Assembly: GCA_910584835.1 (NCBI GenBank)
Contig: CAJUEG010000033.1
Coordinates: forward strand, 1-28,709
Reading direction: 5' to 3'
Source: an uncultured Oscillospiraceae bacterium
GTDB lineage: Bacteria > Bacillota > Clostridia > Oscillospirales > Oscillospiraceae
Length of the DNA stretch: 28,709 nucleotides
Numbering within the stretch: the first letter of the stretch is position 1; each line of letters begins with the position of its first letter. A program made the position numbers and the translations under genes. The notes under the pieces are model-generated. The model worked only from the letters and a program-made list of their open reading frames with translations, did not search any database and was not told the DNA's origin. Positions 1-7,500 of this stretch are shown piece after piece.

Positions 1-1075
1 TCATGGCCTCCAGCTTGTCCAGGGTGAGGGCCCCGGACTGGGCGGCGGCGATCATACCCTCATCCTCGCTCACCGGGATGAAGGCGCCGGACAGCCCGCC
101 CACCGAGGAGCTGGCCATCACCCCGCCCTTTTTCACCGCGTCGTTGAGCAGCGCCAGGGCGGCGGTGGTGCCGTGGGTGCCGCACACCTCCAGCCCCATC
201 TCCTCCAGGATCCGGGCCACGCTGTCCCCGACGGCGGGGGTGGGGGCCAGGGAGAGGTCCACGATGCCGAAGGGCACACCCAGCCGGGCGCTGGCCTCCC
301 TGGCCACCAGCTGGCCCATGCGGGTGACCTGGAACGCGGTCTTTTTGATGGTCTCCGCCACCACATCGAAGGGCTGGCCCTTCACGGACTGGAGGGCGTG
401 GTGGACCACGCCGGGGCCGGACACCCCCACATTGATGACCCGCTCGGCCTCCCCCACGCCGTGGAACGCCCCGGCCATAAAGGGGTTGTCCTCCACCGCG
501 TTGCAGAACACCACCAGCTTGGCGCAGCCGAAGCCGCCCCTGTCGGCGGTGCGCTGGGCGCACGCCTTGATGGTCTCCCCCATGAGGGCCACCGCGTCCA
601 TGTTGATGCCCGCCTTGGTGGAGCCCACGTTGACGCTGGAGCACACCACGTCGGTGACGGCCAGGGCCTCGGGGATGGCGGCGATGAGCTTCTTGTCCGC
701 GCCCGTCATCCCCTTGTGCACCAGGGCGGAGAAGCCGCCGATGAAGTTGACCCCCACCGCCTTGGCCGCCTTGTCCATGGCGGCGGCGAAGGGGACGTAG
801 TCCGTGGTGCGGGACGACCCGGCCACCAGGGCCATAGGGGTGACGGAGATGCGCTTGTTGACAATGGGTATGCCGAACTCGGCTTCAATGTCCTCCCCGG
901 TGCGCACCAGCCTGTCCGCCGAGGCGGTGATCTTGTCGTAGATCTTCCGGCAGGCGGCGTGGGGGTCCGGGTCGCAGCAGTCCAGCAGGTTGATGCCCAT
1001 GGTGATGGTGCGCACGTCCAGGTGCTGGTGGTCGATCATCTGGATGGTCTGTAAAATATCGTTGGTGTTAATCAT
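1..1075 (-). CDS. UPF0210 (PFL/DUF711-family) protein, 3' end outside the window
   Basis: Translation from the ATG at 1075 begins MINTNDILQTIQMIDHQH and gives 358 residues before running off the window. Recognisable family stretches include DVRTITMGINLLDC near the N terminus, a serine/glycine-rich ASSSVGGLSGAFIPVSEDEG and GTTAALALLNDAVKKGG. Known family members are about 450 residues, so roughly a fifth is missing. The start has a good ribosome site (GAGGAG about 8 bases upstream). No biochemical function is firmly established for UPF0210; in many Firmicutes it lies directly beside a UPF0237 ACT-domain gene, as here, which suggests an amino-acid-responsive pair. The gap to the ACT gene is unusually long because repeat copy A lies in it. 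Family assignment is confident; function is unknown. Confidence 0.9.
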   Translation of the reverse strand, partial: MINTNDILQTIQMIDHQHLDVRTITMGINLLDCCDPDPHAACRKIYDKITASADRLVRTGEDIEAEFGIPIVNKRISVTPMALVAGSSRTTDYVPFAAAMDKAAKAVGVNFIGGFSALVHKGMTGADKKLIAAIPEALAVTDVVCSSVNVGSTKAGINMDAVALMGETIKACAQRTADRGGFGCAKLVVFCNAVEDNPFMAGAFHGVGEAERVINVGVSGPGVVHHALQSVKGQPFDVVAETIKKTAFQVTRMGQLVAREASARLGVPFGIVDLSLAPTPAVGDSVARILEEMGLEVCGTHGTTAALALLNDAVKKGGVMASSSVGGLSGAFIPVSEDEGMIAAAQSGALTLDKLEAM

Positions 1076-1110
1076 AGCTCTGGCTCCTCAAACGTAATCA
1101 CGCCTCGCCT

Positions 1111-1275
1111 GCTCACGACGGCTCGAACGCTCAACTGTTGTCATGCTGCGAAGCGGTCAGGGCGCTTGGTCGCTTTCGCTGCGACTCGGACAAAACCCGC
1201 CTCCGCTGCGCGGCGGCTGGGCTTTTGTCCTCGCTCCGCTCCAAGCTTCCTCGCTGACCGCTTCTCCGCACTCAG
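1111..1275 (-). repeat. Interspersed hairpin repeat, copy A (between ACT and UPF0210 genes)
   Basis: Read on the minus strand, the copy starts CTGAGTGCGGAGAAGCGG, continues through CTTGGAGCGGAGCGAGG, and ends GAGCCGTCGTGAGC. The same two end blocks recur in copy B (12346-12437) and copy C (14414-14684). A 49-base middle block (1139-1187) matches copy C (14552-14600) at about 39 positions. Inside it, AAGCGGTCAG/CTGACCGCTT form a perfect 10-bp inverted repeat (1151-1160 with 1254-1263), and GGACAAAA pairs with TTTTGTCC nearer the centre, so the whole unit can fold into one long hairpin. The TGA stop of the ACT gene lies within the first bases of the element. No transposase or target duplication is visible. 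Confidence 0.85.
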
Positions 1276-1541
1276 ATTCGATGCATGGCGTCGAAAATAT
1301 CCTCCCGCTGGACCCGGATATCCAGGCCCCGCTCCTTGCCCGCCTGGGCCAGGTCCTCCCGGAGCCGGGCGAAGGGCACCGTGGCCTGGGAGGCGTCCAC
1401 CAGCATAATCATGGTGAAATACTCCTGGAGGACGGTCTGGCTGATGTCCAGCACGTTGACGTTTTTCTCGCTGAGCAGGGCGCACACGGCGGCGATGATG
1501 CCCACCTGGTCCCTGCCGATGACGGTGACGATGGCTCTCAT
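1272..1541 (-). CDS. ACT-domain protein, UPF0237 family
   Basis: An 89-residue protein that is essentially a single ACT domain. It begins MRAIVTVIGRDQVGIIAAVC and contains NVNVLDISQTVLQEYFTMIM, the usual beta-alpha-beta pattern of small-ligand (often amino acid) binding ACT modules, with the conserved GxDxxGI-type first loop (GRDQVGI). The length equals the family norm, so the protein is complete. It is the third gene of a minus-strand operon, 11 bases after the GNAT gene. In most Firmicutes the next gene, UPF0210, follows almost immediately; here 196 bases intervene, most of them repeat copy A. A regulatory or ligand-sensing role for the UPF0210 partner is inferred, not shown. Confidence 0.9.
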   Translation of the reverse strand: MRAIVTVIGRDQVGIIAAVCALLSEKNVNVLDISQTVLQEYFTMIMLVDASQATVPFARLREDLAQAGKERGLDIRVQREDIFDAMHRI

Positions 1542-1552
1542 TGGAGTTCCTC

Positions 1553-2038
1553 CTAAAATTTTAATTCGTACAGCAGCATGACGGGCCTGCCGTCCTTCTC
1601 AATGGTTTTGACGACCTCAAACCCGGCGGCCAGGTAGATATCCCGGACCACCGCCTCGTCCGCCCCGGTGTCCAGCCGGAGGAAACGGGCGCCCCGCCGG
1701 GCGCACTCCCCCTTGACGGCCTCCGCCACCAGGGCGGCCATGCCCCGGTGGGCGAACTTCCGCCGGACGCACAGCTTATGCAGATACCCGGCCTCAAAGG
1801 GGGGCGCCTCCGGCCACCACTCCCGGTCGCTCCACTGGAGGATGAAGGCGCAGGTGTCCTCACCGTCCACTGCACCCACATAGAAGTTTGACCGCCCCGC
1901 CTCGGCGGTAAGCAGCTCTTCCGGGGTCAGCCACTCCTCCGGCCACACCCGAAACCCCCGGCCACGGCCCCAGGCGGCCACCTCCCGCATGATGGCGATG
2001 GCCCGCTCTGGGCAGTTTGGAACCAGCGTCAGCCCCAT
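1553..2038 (-). CDS. GNAT-family N-acetyltransferase
   Basis: 161 residues with GNAT architecture: an N-terminal helical part, a beta-strand pair (NFYVGAVDGEDTCAFILQW), then motif A around residues 88-110 (LHKLCVRRKFAHRGMAALV), where RRKFAHRGMAA resembles the acetyl-CoA pyrophosphate-binding Q/RxxGxG/A loop, followed by FLRLDTGADEAVVRDIYLAAGFEVV, a typical motif B. It probably transfers an acetyl group to an amine, but the acceptor cannot be deduced. It starts 3 bases after the yfbR stop and ends 11 bases before the ACT gene, so it is very likely cotranscribed. The second glycine of the loop is alanine here, which is common in the family. Confidence 0.85.
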   Translation of the reverse strand: MGLTLVPNCPERAIAIMREVAAWGRGRGFRVWPEEWLTPEELLTAEAGRSNFYVGAVDGEDTCAFILQWSDREWWPEAPPFEAGYLHKLCVRRKFAHRGMAALVAEAVKGECARRGARFLRLDTGADEAVVRDIYLAAGFEVVKTIEKDGRPVMLLYELKF

Positions 2039-2041
2039 AGC

Positions 2042-2617
2042 CTATCCCAAGTCGTCCAGGGTGAGGCGGAAGGTCTGGCCCATGCGCTCCATAAACCAGT
2101 CCGCCTCCTCCATGTTCATGGAGCGCAGGGCGGCCATGGTCTCGTCGGCGGCGCGGCCGAACTCGGTGTTGCCCGCCTTCAGCTCCTCCTGGCACTTGAG
2201 CCAGGCGGCCAGCTTATCCGCCGCCTTCACATAGCGCTTGACGGTTTTGTCGCTCTCCCGCACCAGCGGCTCGTAGGCGGGGACCAGCTCGGGGGGGAGC
2301 ATGGACAGCAGCTTGTCCTGGACGGAGGCCTCCACCTGCTTGTAGGCGCTCTTCAGGGAGGGGTTGTTGTACTTGATGGGGGTGGGCATGTCGCCGGTGA
2401 TGATCTCCGGCGCGTCGTGGAACAGGGCGGCGGCGGCGATCCGGTCCGGGTTCAGCTCCTTGTGGAACACGTCCCGGCCTACCACCGCCAGGGCGTGGGC
2501 CAGCACCGCCACCTCATAGGAGTGCTCCTCCACGTTTTCGGTGCGGGTATTGCGCATCAGCGCCCAGCGGGCGATGTAGCGCATGCGGAAGATGTAGGCA
2601 AAAAAGCTGTGGTTCAT
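2042..2617 (-). CDS. yfbR: HD-domain 5'-deoxynucleotidase, YfbR-like
   Basis: 191 residues from the ATG at 2617, close to the roughly 200 of E. coli YfbR. The HD metal site is visible: H32 in EEHSYEVA, H67-D68 in LFHDAPE, and a later aspartate in KAADKLAAW. YfbR enzymes remove the 5' phosphate from deoxyribonucleoside monophosphates, salvaging or trimming dNMP pools in the cytoplasm. The frame is open further upstream, but the added 42 residues are low complexity and unlike the family; the chosen start has AGAAAGGTGG upstream and matches the family N terminus (NHSFFAYIFRMRYIARW). It is the first gene of a four-gene minus-strand operon with its own candidate promoter at 2649-2677. Confidence 0.9.
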   Translation of the reverse strand: MNHSFFAYIFRMRYIARWALMRNTRTENVEEHSYEVAVLAHALAVVGRDVFHKELNPDRIAAAALFHDAPEIITGDMPTPIKYNNPSLKSAYKQVEASVQDKLLSMLPPELVPAYEPLVRESDKTVKRYVKAADKLAAWLKCQEELKAGNTEFGRAADETMAALRSMNMEEADWFMERMGQTFRLTLDDLG

Positions 2618-2648
2618 AAAGCGGGGCCACCTTTCTGTGTCTGCCCGG

Positions 2649-2677
2649 TATTCTACCACGGCGGGCGGGAAATGTAC
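2649..2677 (-). promoter_or_regulatory. Candidate sigma-A promoter for the yfbR operon
   Basis: On the minus strand, TGTACA (2672-2677) and TAGAAT (2649-2654) are separated by 17 bases, with TGG just before the -10 (extended -10). It sits about 30 bases upstream of the yfbR ATG. The -35 is imperfect, so confidence is moderate. Confidence 0.55.
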
Positions 2678-2723
2678 AGCCTGAAGCGCAAAAAAATGAG
2701 GAGGGGACGGGAGGAAAAGGAGG

Positions 2724-2752
2724 TTGCCTTTCCGCCCCCGCAATGGTATAAT
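2724..2752 (+). promoter_or_regulatory. Sigma-A promoter for mtaB
   Basis: TTGCCT (2724-2729) and a perfect TATAAT (2747-2752) with a 17-base spacer and an extended -10 TG. A strong ribosome site GGAGGAAGG (2768-2776) and the mtaB ATG at 2788 follow. It is divergent from the yfbR promoter, about 50 bases apart. Confidence 0.8.
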
Positions 2753-2787
2753 AGACAGTCAAATCCCGGAGGAAGGGGAACAAAATC

Positions 2788-4083
2788 ATGGATATCGCCA
2801 TCTGCACCCTGGGCTGCAAGGTGAACCAGGCGGAGACCCGGGCCATGGAGCGGGAGCTGCTGGGCCGGGGCCACAGGCTGGTGGATTTCGACGGCCCGGC
2901 GGACGCGTACATCATCAACACCTGCACCGTCACCGCCGTCAGCGACAAAAAGTGCCGCAACATCATCCGCCGGGCCAGGAAGGCCGCCCCGGACGGGGTG
3001 GTGGCGGTGTGCGGCTGCTACGCCCAGACCGACCCGGAGGCCGTCGGGGCGCTGGGGGCGGACCTGGTGTCCGGCTCGGCGGGGCGGATGGCCTTTCTGG
3101 ACAGGCTGGAGGAGCTGCTGCGGGCCAGGGGGGAGCAAGTAATTGCGGTTGACAGCGCCATGCTCCGGCGGGAATTCGAGCGCCTCCCCGCCGGGGAGAT
3201 GGAGGGGAGGACCCGGGCCATGCTCAAGGTGGAGGACGGGTGCGTCAACTTCTGCTCCTACTGCATCATCCCCTATGTCCGGGGGCCGGTGCGCTCCCTG
3301 CCGCTGGCGGAGGCGGCGGCGGAGGCCCGCAGGCTGGCGGCGGAGGGCTGCCGGGAGGTGGTGCTCACCGGCATCGAGATTTCGTCCTGGGGCCGGGACC
3401 TGAACACCGGGGAGGGGCTCATGGACCTGATTGAGGCGGTGTGCGCCGCCGCGCCGGGGCTGCGGGTGCGGCTGGGCTCTTTGGAGCCCCGGACCATCAC
3501 GGAGGATTTCTGCCGCCGGGCAGCCGCCCTGCCCAACCTGTGCCCCCACTTCCACCTGTCCCTCCAATCGGGATGCGACGCCACCCTGGCGCGGATGAAC
3601 CGCAAATATGATACCAGCCGGTATTATGAGAGCGTAAAATTACTTTGGGACCACTTCCAGGACCCGGGAATCACCACCGACCTGATCACCGGCTTCCCCG
3701 GTGAGACCGAAGAGGAGTTTGCCCAAACCCTGGCCTTTGTGGAGAAGTGCGCCTTCACCGCCATGCACGTGTTCCCCTACTCCCGCCGGCCCGGTACCCC
3801 TGCGGCGGACATGCCCGGCCAGGTGCCCAAGGGGGAAAAGGAGGACCGGGCCCGCCGGGCCATCGCCCTGGGGGAGGAGCTGGAGCGGCGCTGGCTGGAA
3901 AGCCAGGCGGGCCGCGTCCTCCCGGTGCTCTTTGAGGAGGAGAAGGATGGGCTGTGGCAGGGCCACACCCCCCACTACGCCCTGGTGCGTGCGCAAGGGG
4001 AAAACCTTCACAACCGGCTGATGGACGTGAAAATCACCGGCGTGGAAGGGGAAACCCTGATGGGGGCGGTGATGGGCGGCTGA
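2788..4083 (+). CDS. mtaB: tRNA-t6A37 methylthiotransferase MtaB
   Basis: 431 residues, normal for the family. The N-terminal UPF0004 domain carries the three cysteines of the auxiliary iron-sulfur cluster (C10 in CTLGCKVNQAE, C46 in INTCTVTA, C77 in CGCYAQ). The radical SAM motif CxxxCxxC is CVNFCSYC (C152, C156, C159). Downstream come LTGIEISSWGRDL, the family block HFHLSLQSGCDATLARMNRKY and a C-terminal TRAM-like region. MtaB converts t6A at position 37 of tRNAs reading ANN codons into ms2t6A. The KVNQAE context and HLSLQSG pattern fit MtaB (YqeV) rather than MiaB. The window also holds tsaB and tsaE, which make the t6A substrate. Confidence 0.95.
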   Translation: MDIAICTLGCKVNQAETRAMERELLGRGHRLVDFDGPADAYIINTCTVTAVSDKKCRNIIRRARKAAPDGVVAVCGCYAQTDPEAVGALGADLVSGSAGRMAFLDRLEELLRARGEQVIAVDSAMLRREFERLPAGEMEGRTRAMLKVEDGCVNFCSYCIIPYVRGPVRSLPLAEAAAEARRLAAEGCREVVLTGIEISSWGRDLNTGEGLMDLIEAVCAAAPGLRVRLGSLEPRTITEDFCRRAAALPNLCPHFHLSLQSGCDATLARMNRKYDTSRYYESVKLLWDHFQDPGITTDLITGFPGETEEEFAQTLAFVEKCAFTAMHVFPYSRRPGTPAADMPGQVPKGEKEDRARRAIALGEELERRWLESQAGRVLPVLFEEEKDGLWQGHTPHYALVRAQGENLHNRLMDVKITGVEGETLMGAVMGG

Positions 4084-4086
4084 GCC

Positions 4087-4115
4087 TTGCGCCCGGGGGC
4101 GGGCTGTGTTAAAAT
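4087..4115 (+). promoter_or_regulatory. Candidate sigma-A promoter for the MscS gene
   Basis: TTGCGC (4087-4092) and TAAAAT (4110-4115) with a 17-base spacer begin just after the mtaB stop. They precede the ribosome site AAAGGAGG and the ATG at 4148. Confidence 0.6.
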
Positions 4116-4147
4116 AGGACCCTGACACAGAGAAAGGAGGCGGGCCC

Positions 4148-4993
4148 ATGTCTATTTCCATGTCGCTGACGGTCTTCACGCCGGATGGGGAAACGGCGAA
4201 AAGCCTGTGGAGCAGCATTGAGAACATTACGGCCAGTAATATTTTCGGTGCTGTTCTATCCGTTGTAATCAGCCTTATCCTCATCAAGGTGCTGACGAAG
4301 GCGCTGAACCGGGTTTTGGACCGCTCCAAGCTGGACGCCTCCCTCCAGGCCCTGCTGCGCAATCTGTTCAAAGGGGCGCTGTGGTCGGTGGCGGTGATCG
4401 TCGTGCTGGGCTGCCTGGGCATTGAGGTCACCTCCCTGGTGGCGGTGCTGTCGGTGATCGGCCTGGCCTTTTCCCTCGCCCTGCAGAACTTCCTGTCCAA
4501 TGTGGCGGGGGGGATTCAGCTGCTGGCCTCCCACCCCTTTGCCGTGGGGGACTTTGTGGACGTGGGCGTGTGCTCGGGGACAGTGGAGGAGATCGGCATG
4601 TTCTACACCAAGGTCGTCACCCCGGACAATAAGCTGGTCCAGCTGCCCAACAGCGCCATTGTCACCGCCAACATCACCAACTTCTCCGCCCAGCCCACCC
4701 GCCGGGTGGAGCTGAAGGTGTCCGCCTCCTACGACGCCCCCACGGAGCGGGTGACTGCCCTGCTGGCCAAAATGGCGGCGGACCACCCCCTGGTGCTGGA
4801 CGAGCCGGAGCCCGCCGTCCATGTGGAGCAGTACGGCGGCAGCGCCGTCTGTTACGTCATGCGGGTGTGGTGCGCCAACGCCGACTACTGGACGGTGTAC
4901 TACGACCTGATGGACGGCTTCAAGCCCGCTTTTGACGGGGCGGGCATCGAGATGACCTATCCCCACGTCAACGTGCACATGGTGGACCGCTGA
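4148..4993 (+). CDS. mscS: MscS-family mechanosensitive channel
   Basis: 281 residues, about the size of E. coli MscS (286). There are three hydrophobic segments near residues 36-56, 76-94 and 97-125. The third is the pore-lining type rich in glycine and alanine and ends in the family block FLSNVAGGIQLLASHPFAVGDFV. The beta domain follows (VEEIGMFYTKVVTPDNKLVQLPNS, then ITNFSA), and the C-terminal alpha/beta domain contains YDAPTERV and VWCANADYW. Such channels open under membrane tension during hypo-osmotic shock and release small solutes. It has its own candidate promoter and an excellent ribosome site, so it is probably transcribed on its own as well as by readthrough from mtaB. Confidence 0.93.
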   Translation: MSISMSLTVFTPDGETAKSLWSSIENITASNIFGAVLSVVISLILIKVLTKALNRVLDRSKLDASLQALLRNLFKGALWSVAVIVVLGCLGIEVTSLVAVLSVIGLAFSLALQNFLSNVAGGIQLLASHPFAVGDFVDVGVCSGTVEEIGMFYTKVVTPDNKLVQLPNSAIVTANITNFSAQPTRRVELKVSASYDAPTERVTALLAKMAADHPLVLDEPEPAVHVEQYGGSAVCYVMRVWCANADYWTVYYDLMDGFKPAFDGAGIEMTYPHVNVHMVDR

Positions 4994-5092
4994 GGGGGAA
5001 AAGGGCTGTGGAGAAAAACGCGAGCTATCCCAGGGCGGCGGGCATGGGGACGGTCCTGCTGTCATAGAATAAATGAAATGAGGCGCTATGCC

Positions 5093-5716
5093 ATGGAAAA
5101 GGGAAAATTCATTGTTTTGGAGGGCATCGACGGCTCCGGCAAGAGCAGCCAGGTGGGGCCGCTGGTCAGGCGGCTGGAGGGCCTTGGCGTCTCCTGCCGG
5201 GAGACCCGGGAGCCCACCGGCGGCCCCGTGGGGTCGCTGATCCGCCAGATCTTCACCGGCCGGGTCACCGCCGACAACCGGGTGATCGCCGCGCTGTACG
5301 CCGCCGACCGCATCGACCACCTGGTGAACGAGGTGGACGGCCTGTGCGCCGCCGTGGACCGGGGGATCACCGTGGTGAGCGACCGCTACTACTTTTCCTC
5401 CTATGCCTACCACAGCGTGGATGTGGACATGGACTGGGTGATCGGGGCCAACGCCCTCAGCGCCCAGCTGCTGCGGCCCACCCTCACCGTGTTTTTGGAC
5501 GTGCCGGTGGATACCGCCCTGGAGCGCATCCACAAAAACCGGTTTGTAGAGGAGATATTTGACGGGGCGGACCGGCTGCGCAAGACCCGGGAGCTGTATT
5601 TCCGGGCTTTTGAGCGGCTGAAGGGCGTGGAAAATGTGGCCGTGGTGGACGGGACAGGAACGCAGGATGAGGTGGCGGCACGCATCTGGGCGGCGGTGGA
5701 GCCCTGTTTTCGCTGA
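5093..5716 (+). CDS. tmk: Thymidylate kinase
   Basis: 207 residues from the ATG at 5093. The P-loop is GIDGSGKSS (residues 11-19), followed by TREPTGGPVGSLIR (dTMP-binding region), the DR motif in SDRYYFSSYAYH, and a LID-like stretch NRFVEEIFDGADRLRK. The enzyme phosphorylates dTMP to dTDP, an essential step of dTTP synthesis. An upstream in-frame ATG at 5078 exists, but GAGG at 5080-5083 is better placed for 5093 and the family starts near MEKGKFIVLEG. The glycine/threonine pattern (REPTGGPVG rather than REPGGT) marks a divergent subgroup, so this could be a second tmk paralogue; no other copy is visible here to compare. Confidence 0.9.
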   Translation: MEKGKFIVLEGIDGSGKSSQVGPLVRRLEGLGVSCRETREPTGGPVGSLIRQIFTGRVTADNRVIAALYAADRIDHLVNEVDGLCAAVDRGITVVSDRYYFSSYAYHSVDVDMDWVIGANALSAQLLRPTLTVFLDVPVDTALERIHKNRFVEEIFDGADRLRKTRELYFRAFERLKGVENVAVVDGTGTQDEVAARIWAAVEPCFR

Positions 5717-5918
5717 CCCGCCAAAAGCTTTGGGGGTTATGCACAAATTTCCATAGGAAAGATTGGTAAAAATCGAAATCTTTTTTAGCAAGCTTTGAAA
5801 ACTCTTTTCATCTCCCGGCAAATGTGTTAACATACTGTTAACAAGGGCTCGATCCCCGGACCAGCGGGGATCGAATCCTATTTAGAAACCCAATTTTCTG
5901 AGAGGGAGGAATTGAGTT
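5717..5918 (+). promoter_or_regulatory. Regulatory leader upstream of the PTS operon
   Basis: This 200-base gap is AT-richer than its surroundings and holds several symmetric elements. A weak hairpin with T-run (5758-5786) could end tmk transcription. TGAAAA-CTC-TTTTCA (5796-5810) is a perfect 6-bp inverted repeat resembling, but not matching, a CcpA cre site. TGTTAACA occurs twice with 3 bases between (5825-5843). TTTTCA (5805-5810) and TAACAT (5828-5833) are 17 bases apart and could be a weak promoter. A perfect 10-bp stem with a 6-base loop (5849-5858 with 5865-5874) follows, inside the presumed leader RNA, and GAGAGGGAGG serves as the ribosome site. It may be an operator plus leader hairpin, possibly an antiterminator target, but no classical terminator overlaps it. 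Confidence 0.55.
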
Positions 5919-7397
5919 ATGTATAAGTTCCTGCAAAAGCTGGGCAAATCTCTGATGCTGCCCGTGGCGGCCCTTCCCATCTGCGGTATCCTGATGGGCT
6001 TGGGCTATGCCCTGGCTCCCGGCGCCATGGGTGTGCCCGGCGCGCCCACCGAGGGCGCGGCGTACATTGTGGGCTTTCTGCTCATCAAGGCGGGCGGCGC
6101 CCTCATCGACAATATGGCCTGGCTGTTCGTCATCGGCGTGGCCGTGGGCATGGCCGACGATAAGGACGGCACTTCCGCCCTGGCCGGCCTGGTCAGCTTC
6201 CTGATGATGAAGTCGCTGCTGGCCCCCGCCGTGGTCACCACCATCATGCCCTCCATCGCCGATGACCGCGTCAAGCTGCTGGCCTTCGAGAAGTTCGAGA
6301 ACGTATTCCCCGCCATCCTGGCCGGCCTCATCGGCGCCACCTGCTACAACAAGTTTAAGAATACCCAGCTGCCCAACTGGCTGGCCTTCTTCTCCGGCAA
6401 GCGCTGCGTGGCCATCGTCACCGGCGTGGTGTCCATCGGAGCCTCCGTCATTCTGCTGTTCGTATGGCCCGTCATCTTCGGCGCGCTGTACGCCGTGGGC
6501 GAGGCCATCCTGGGCCTGGACATCGTGGGCGTGGGCATCTACACCTTCCTGAACCGTCTGCTCATCCCCACCGGCCTGCACCACGCTTTGAACAACGTGT
6601 TCTGGTTTGACACCGTGGGCATCGGCGACCTGCAGCACTTCTGGGCGGGCGACGTGATGGGCCAGAACGGCGTCACCTGGAGCGTGGGTATGTACATGGC
6701 CGGCTTCTTCCCCTGCATGATGTTCGGCATCGCGGGCGCGGCTGTGGCCATGGTCCGCGCCGCCAAGAATAAGAAGGTCGCCATCGGCATCGTCACCTCC
6801 GCCGCCATCTGCGCGTTCATCTGCGGCGTCACCGAGCCCTTCGAGTTCTCCTTCATGTTCCTGGCTTTCCCGCTGTACGTGGTCTACGCCCTGCTGTACG
6901 CCATCTTCGCCATGATCACCGTGGCCCTGGGCTTCCGTGCGGGCTTCTGCTTCTCCGCCGGCGCCACCGACCTGATTTTCTCCGCCTCTCTGCCCGCCGC
7001 CGCCAACACCTGGGTAATTCTCCCCATGGGCATCGCGGCCTTCGTGGTGTTCTATCTGGTGTTCTACTTCGCCATCAAGAAGTGGGACCTGAAGACCCCG
7101 GGCAACGAGGACGAGGACGCCGAGGCCGAGGAGGCCAAGATCGTCCTGTCCAACAACGACTTCACCGCCATCGCCTCCGGCGTTTTGAAGGCCATCGGCG
7201 GCAAGGAGAACGTGTCCAATGTGGACTACTGCACCACCCGTCTGCGCTTTGAGATCAAGGATTACACCGCCGTCAACGAGAAGGGCATCAAGGCCGCCGG
7301 CGCGGCGGGTGTGATCCGTCCCAGCAAGACCGCCTGCCAGGTCATCATCGGCCCGAAGGTCCAGTTCGTGTACGACGAGCTGAAGAAGATGCTGTAA
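5919..7397 (+). CDS. nagE: PTS EIICB permease, glucose/N-acetylglucosamine type
   Basis: 492 residues. The EIIC part (about 1-395) is a polytopic membrane domain beginning KFLQKLGKSLMLPVAALP, with family signatures NMAWLFVIGVAVGMADDKDG, LNRLLIPTGLHHALNNVFWFD and FICGVTEPFEFSFMFLAF. After an acidic linker (GNEDEDAEAEE), the EIIB domain carries the phosphorylatable cysteine C438 in VDYCTTRLRF. It imports and phosphorylates a hexose using phosphate from EIIA. The HHALNNVFWFD block is typical of NagE-type GlcNAc permeases, so GlcNAc is the best guess, though glucose-class transporters are close relatives. Unlike E. coli NagE, no EIIA domain is fused; a separate EIIA gene follows. The gene symbol is tentative as to substrate. 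Confidence 0.88.
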   Translation: MYKFLQKLGKSLMLPVAALPICGILMGLGYALAPGAMGVPGAPTEGAAYIVGFLLIKAGGALIDNMAWLFVIGVAVGMADDKDGTSALAGLVSFLMMKSLLAPAVVTTIMPSIADDRVKLLAFEKFENVFPAILAGLIGATCYNKFKNTQLPNWLAFFSGKRCVAIVTGVVSIGASVILLFVWPVIFGALYAVGEAILGLDIVGVGIYTFLNRLLIPTGLHHALNNVFWFDTVGIGDLQHFWAGDVMGQNGVTWSVGMYMAGFFPCMMFGIAGAAVAMVRAAKNKKVAIGIVTSAAICAFICGVTEPFEFSFMFLAFPLYVVYALLYAIFAMITVALGFRAGFCFSAGATDLIFSASLPAAANTWVILPMGIAAFVVFYLVFYFAIKKWDLKTPGNEDEDAEAEEAKIVLSNNDFTAIASGVLKAIGGKENVSNVDYCTTRLRFEIKDYTAVNEKGIKAAGAAGVIRPSKTACQVIIGPKVQFVYDELKKML

Positions 7398-7446
7398 ATC
7401 CGGCGCTGCGAAGGTGGGAGCTGGTTCCTCCCGCGAATAAATTCTG

Positions 7447-7483
7447 CCGTGGGCGGGCTCCTGGCCCGCCCGCGGTTCTTTTC
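7447..7483 (+). terminator. Intercistronic hairpin with U-run between EIICB and EIIA
   Basis: A 12-bp GC-rich stem (CCGTGGGCGGGC with GCCCGCCCGCGG, one wobble pair, 5-base loop) is followed by TTCTTTTC. It could be a partial terminator that lowers EIIA expression relative to the permease, or an mRNA-stabilising hairpin. The EIIA ribosome site GAAAGGAAGG starts right after it. Confidence 0.6.
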
Positions 7484-7500
7484 TGAAAGGAAGGATCATC

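Noticed and set aside
5796..5810. Calling TGAAAA-CTC-TTTTCA a CcpA cre site
   Set aside because: It has a 15-base spacing with CTC at the centre instead of the 14-base CG-centred consensus; it is kept only as a symmetric element.
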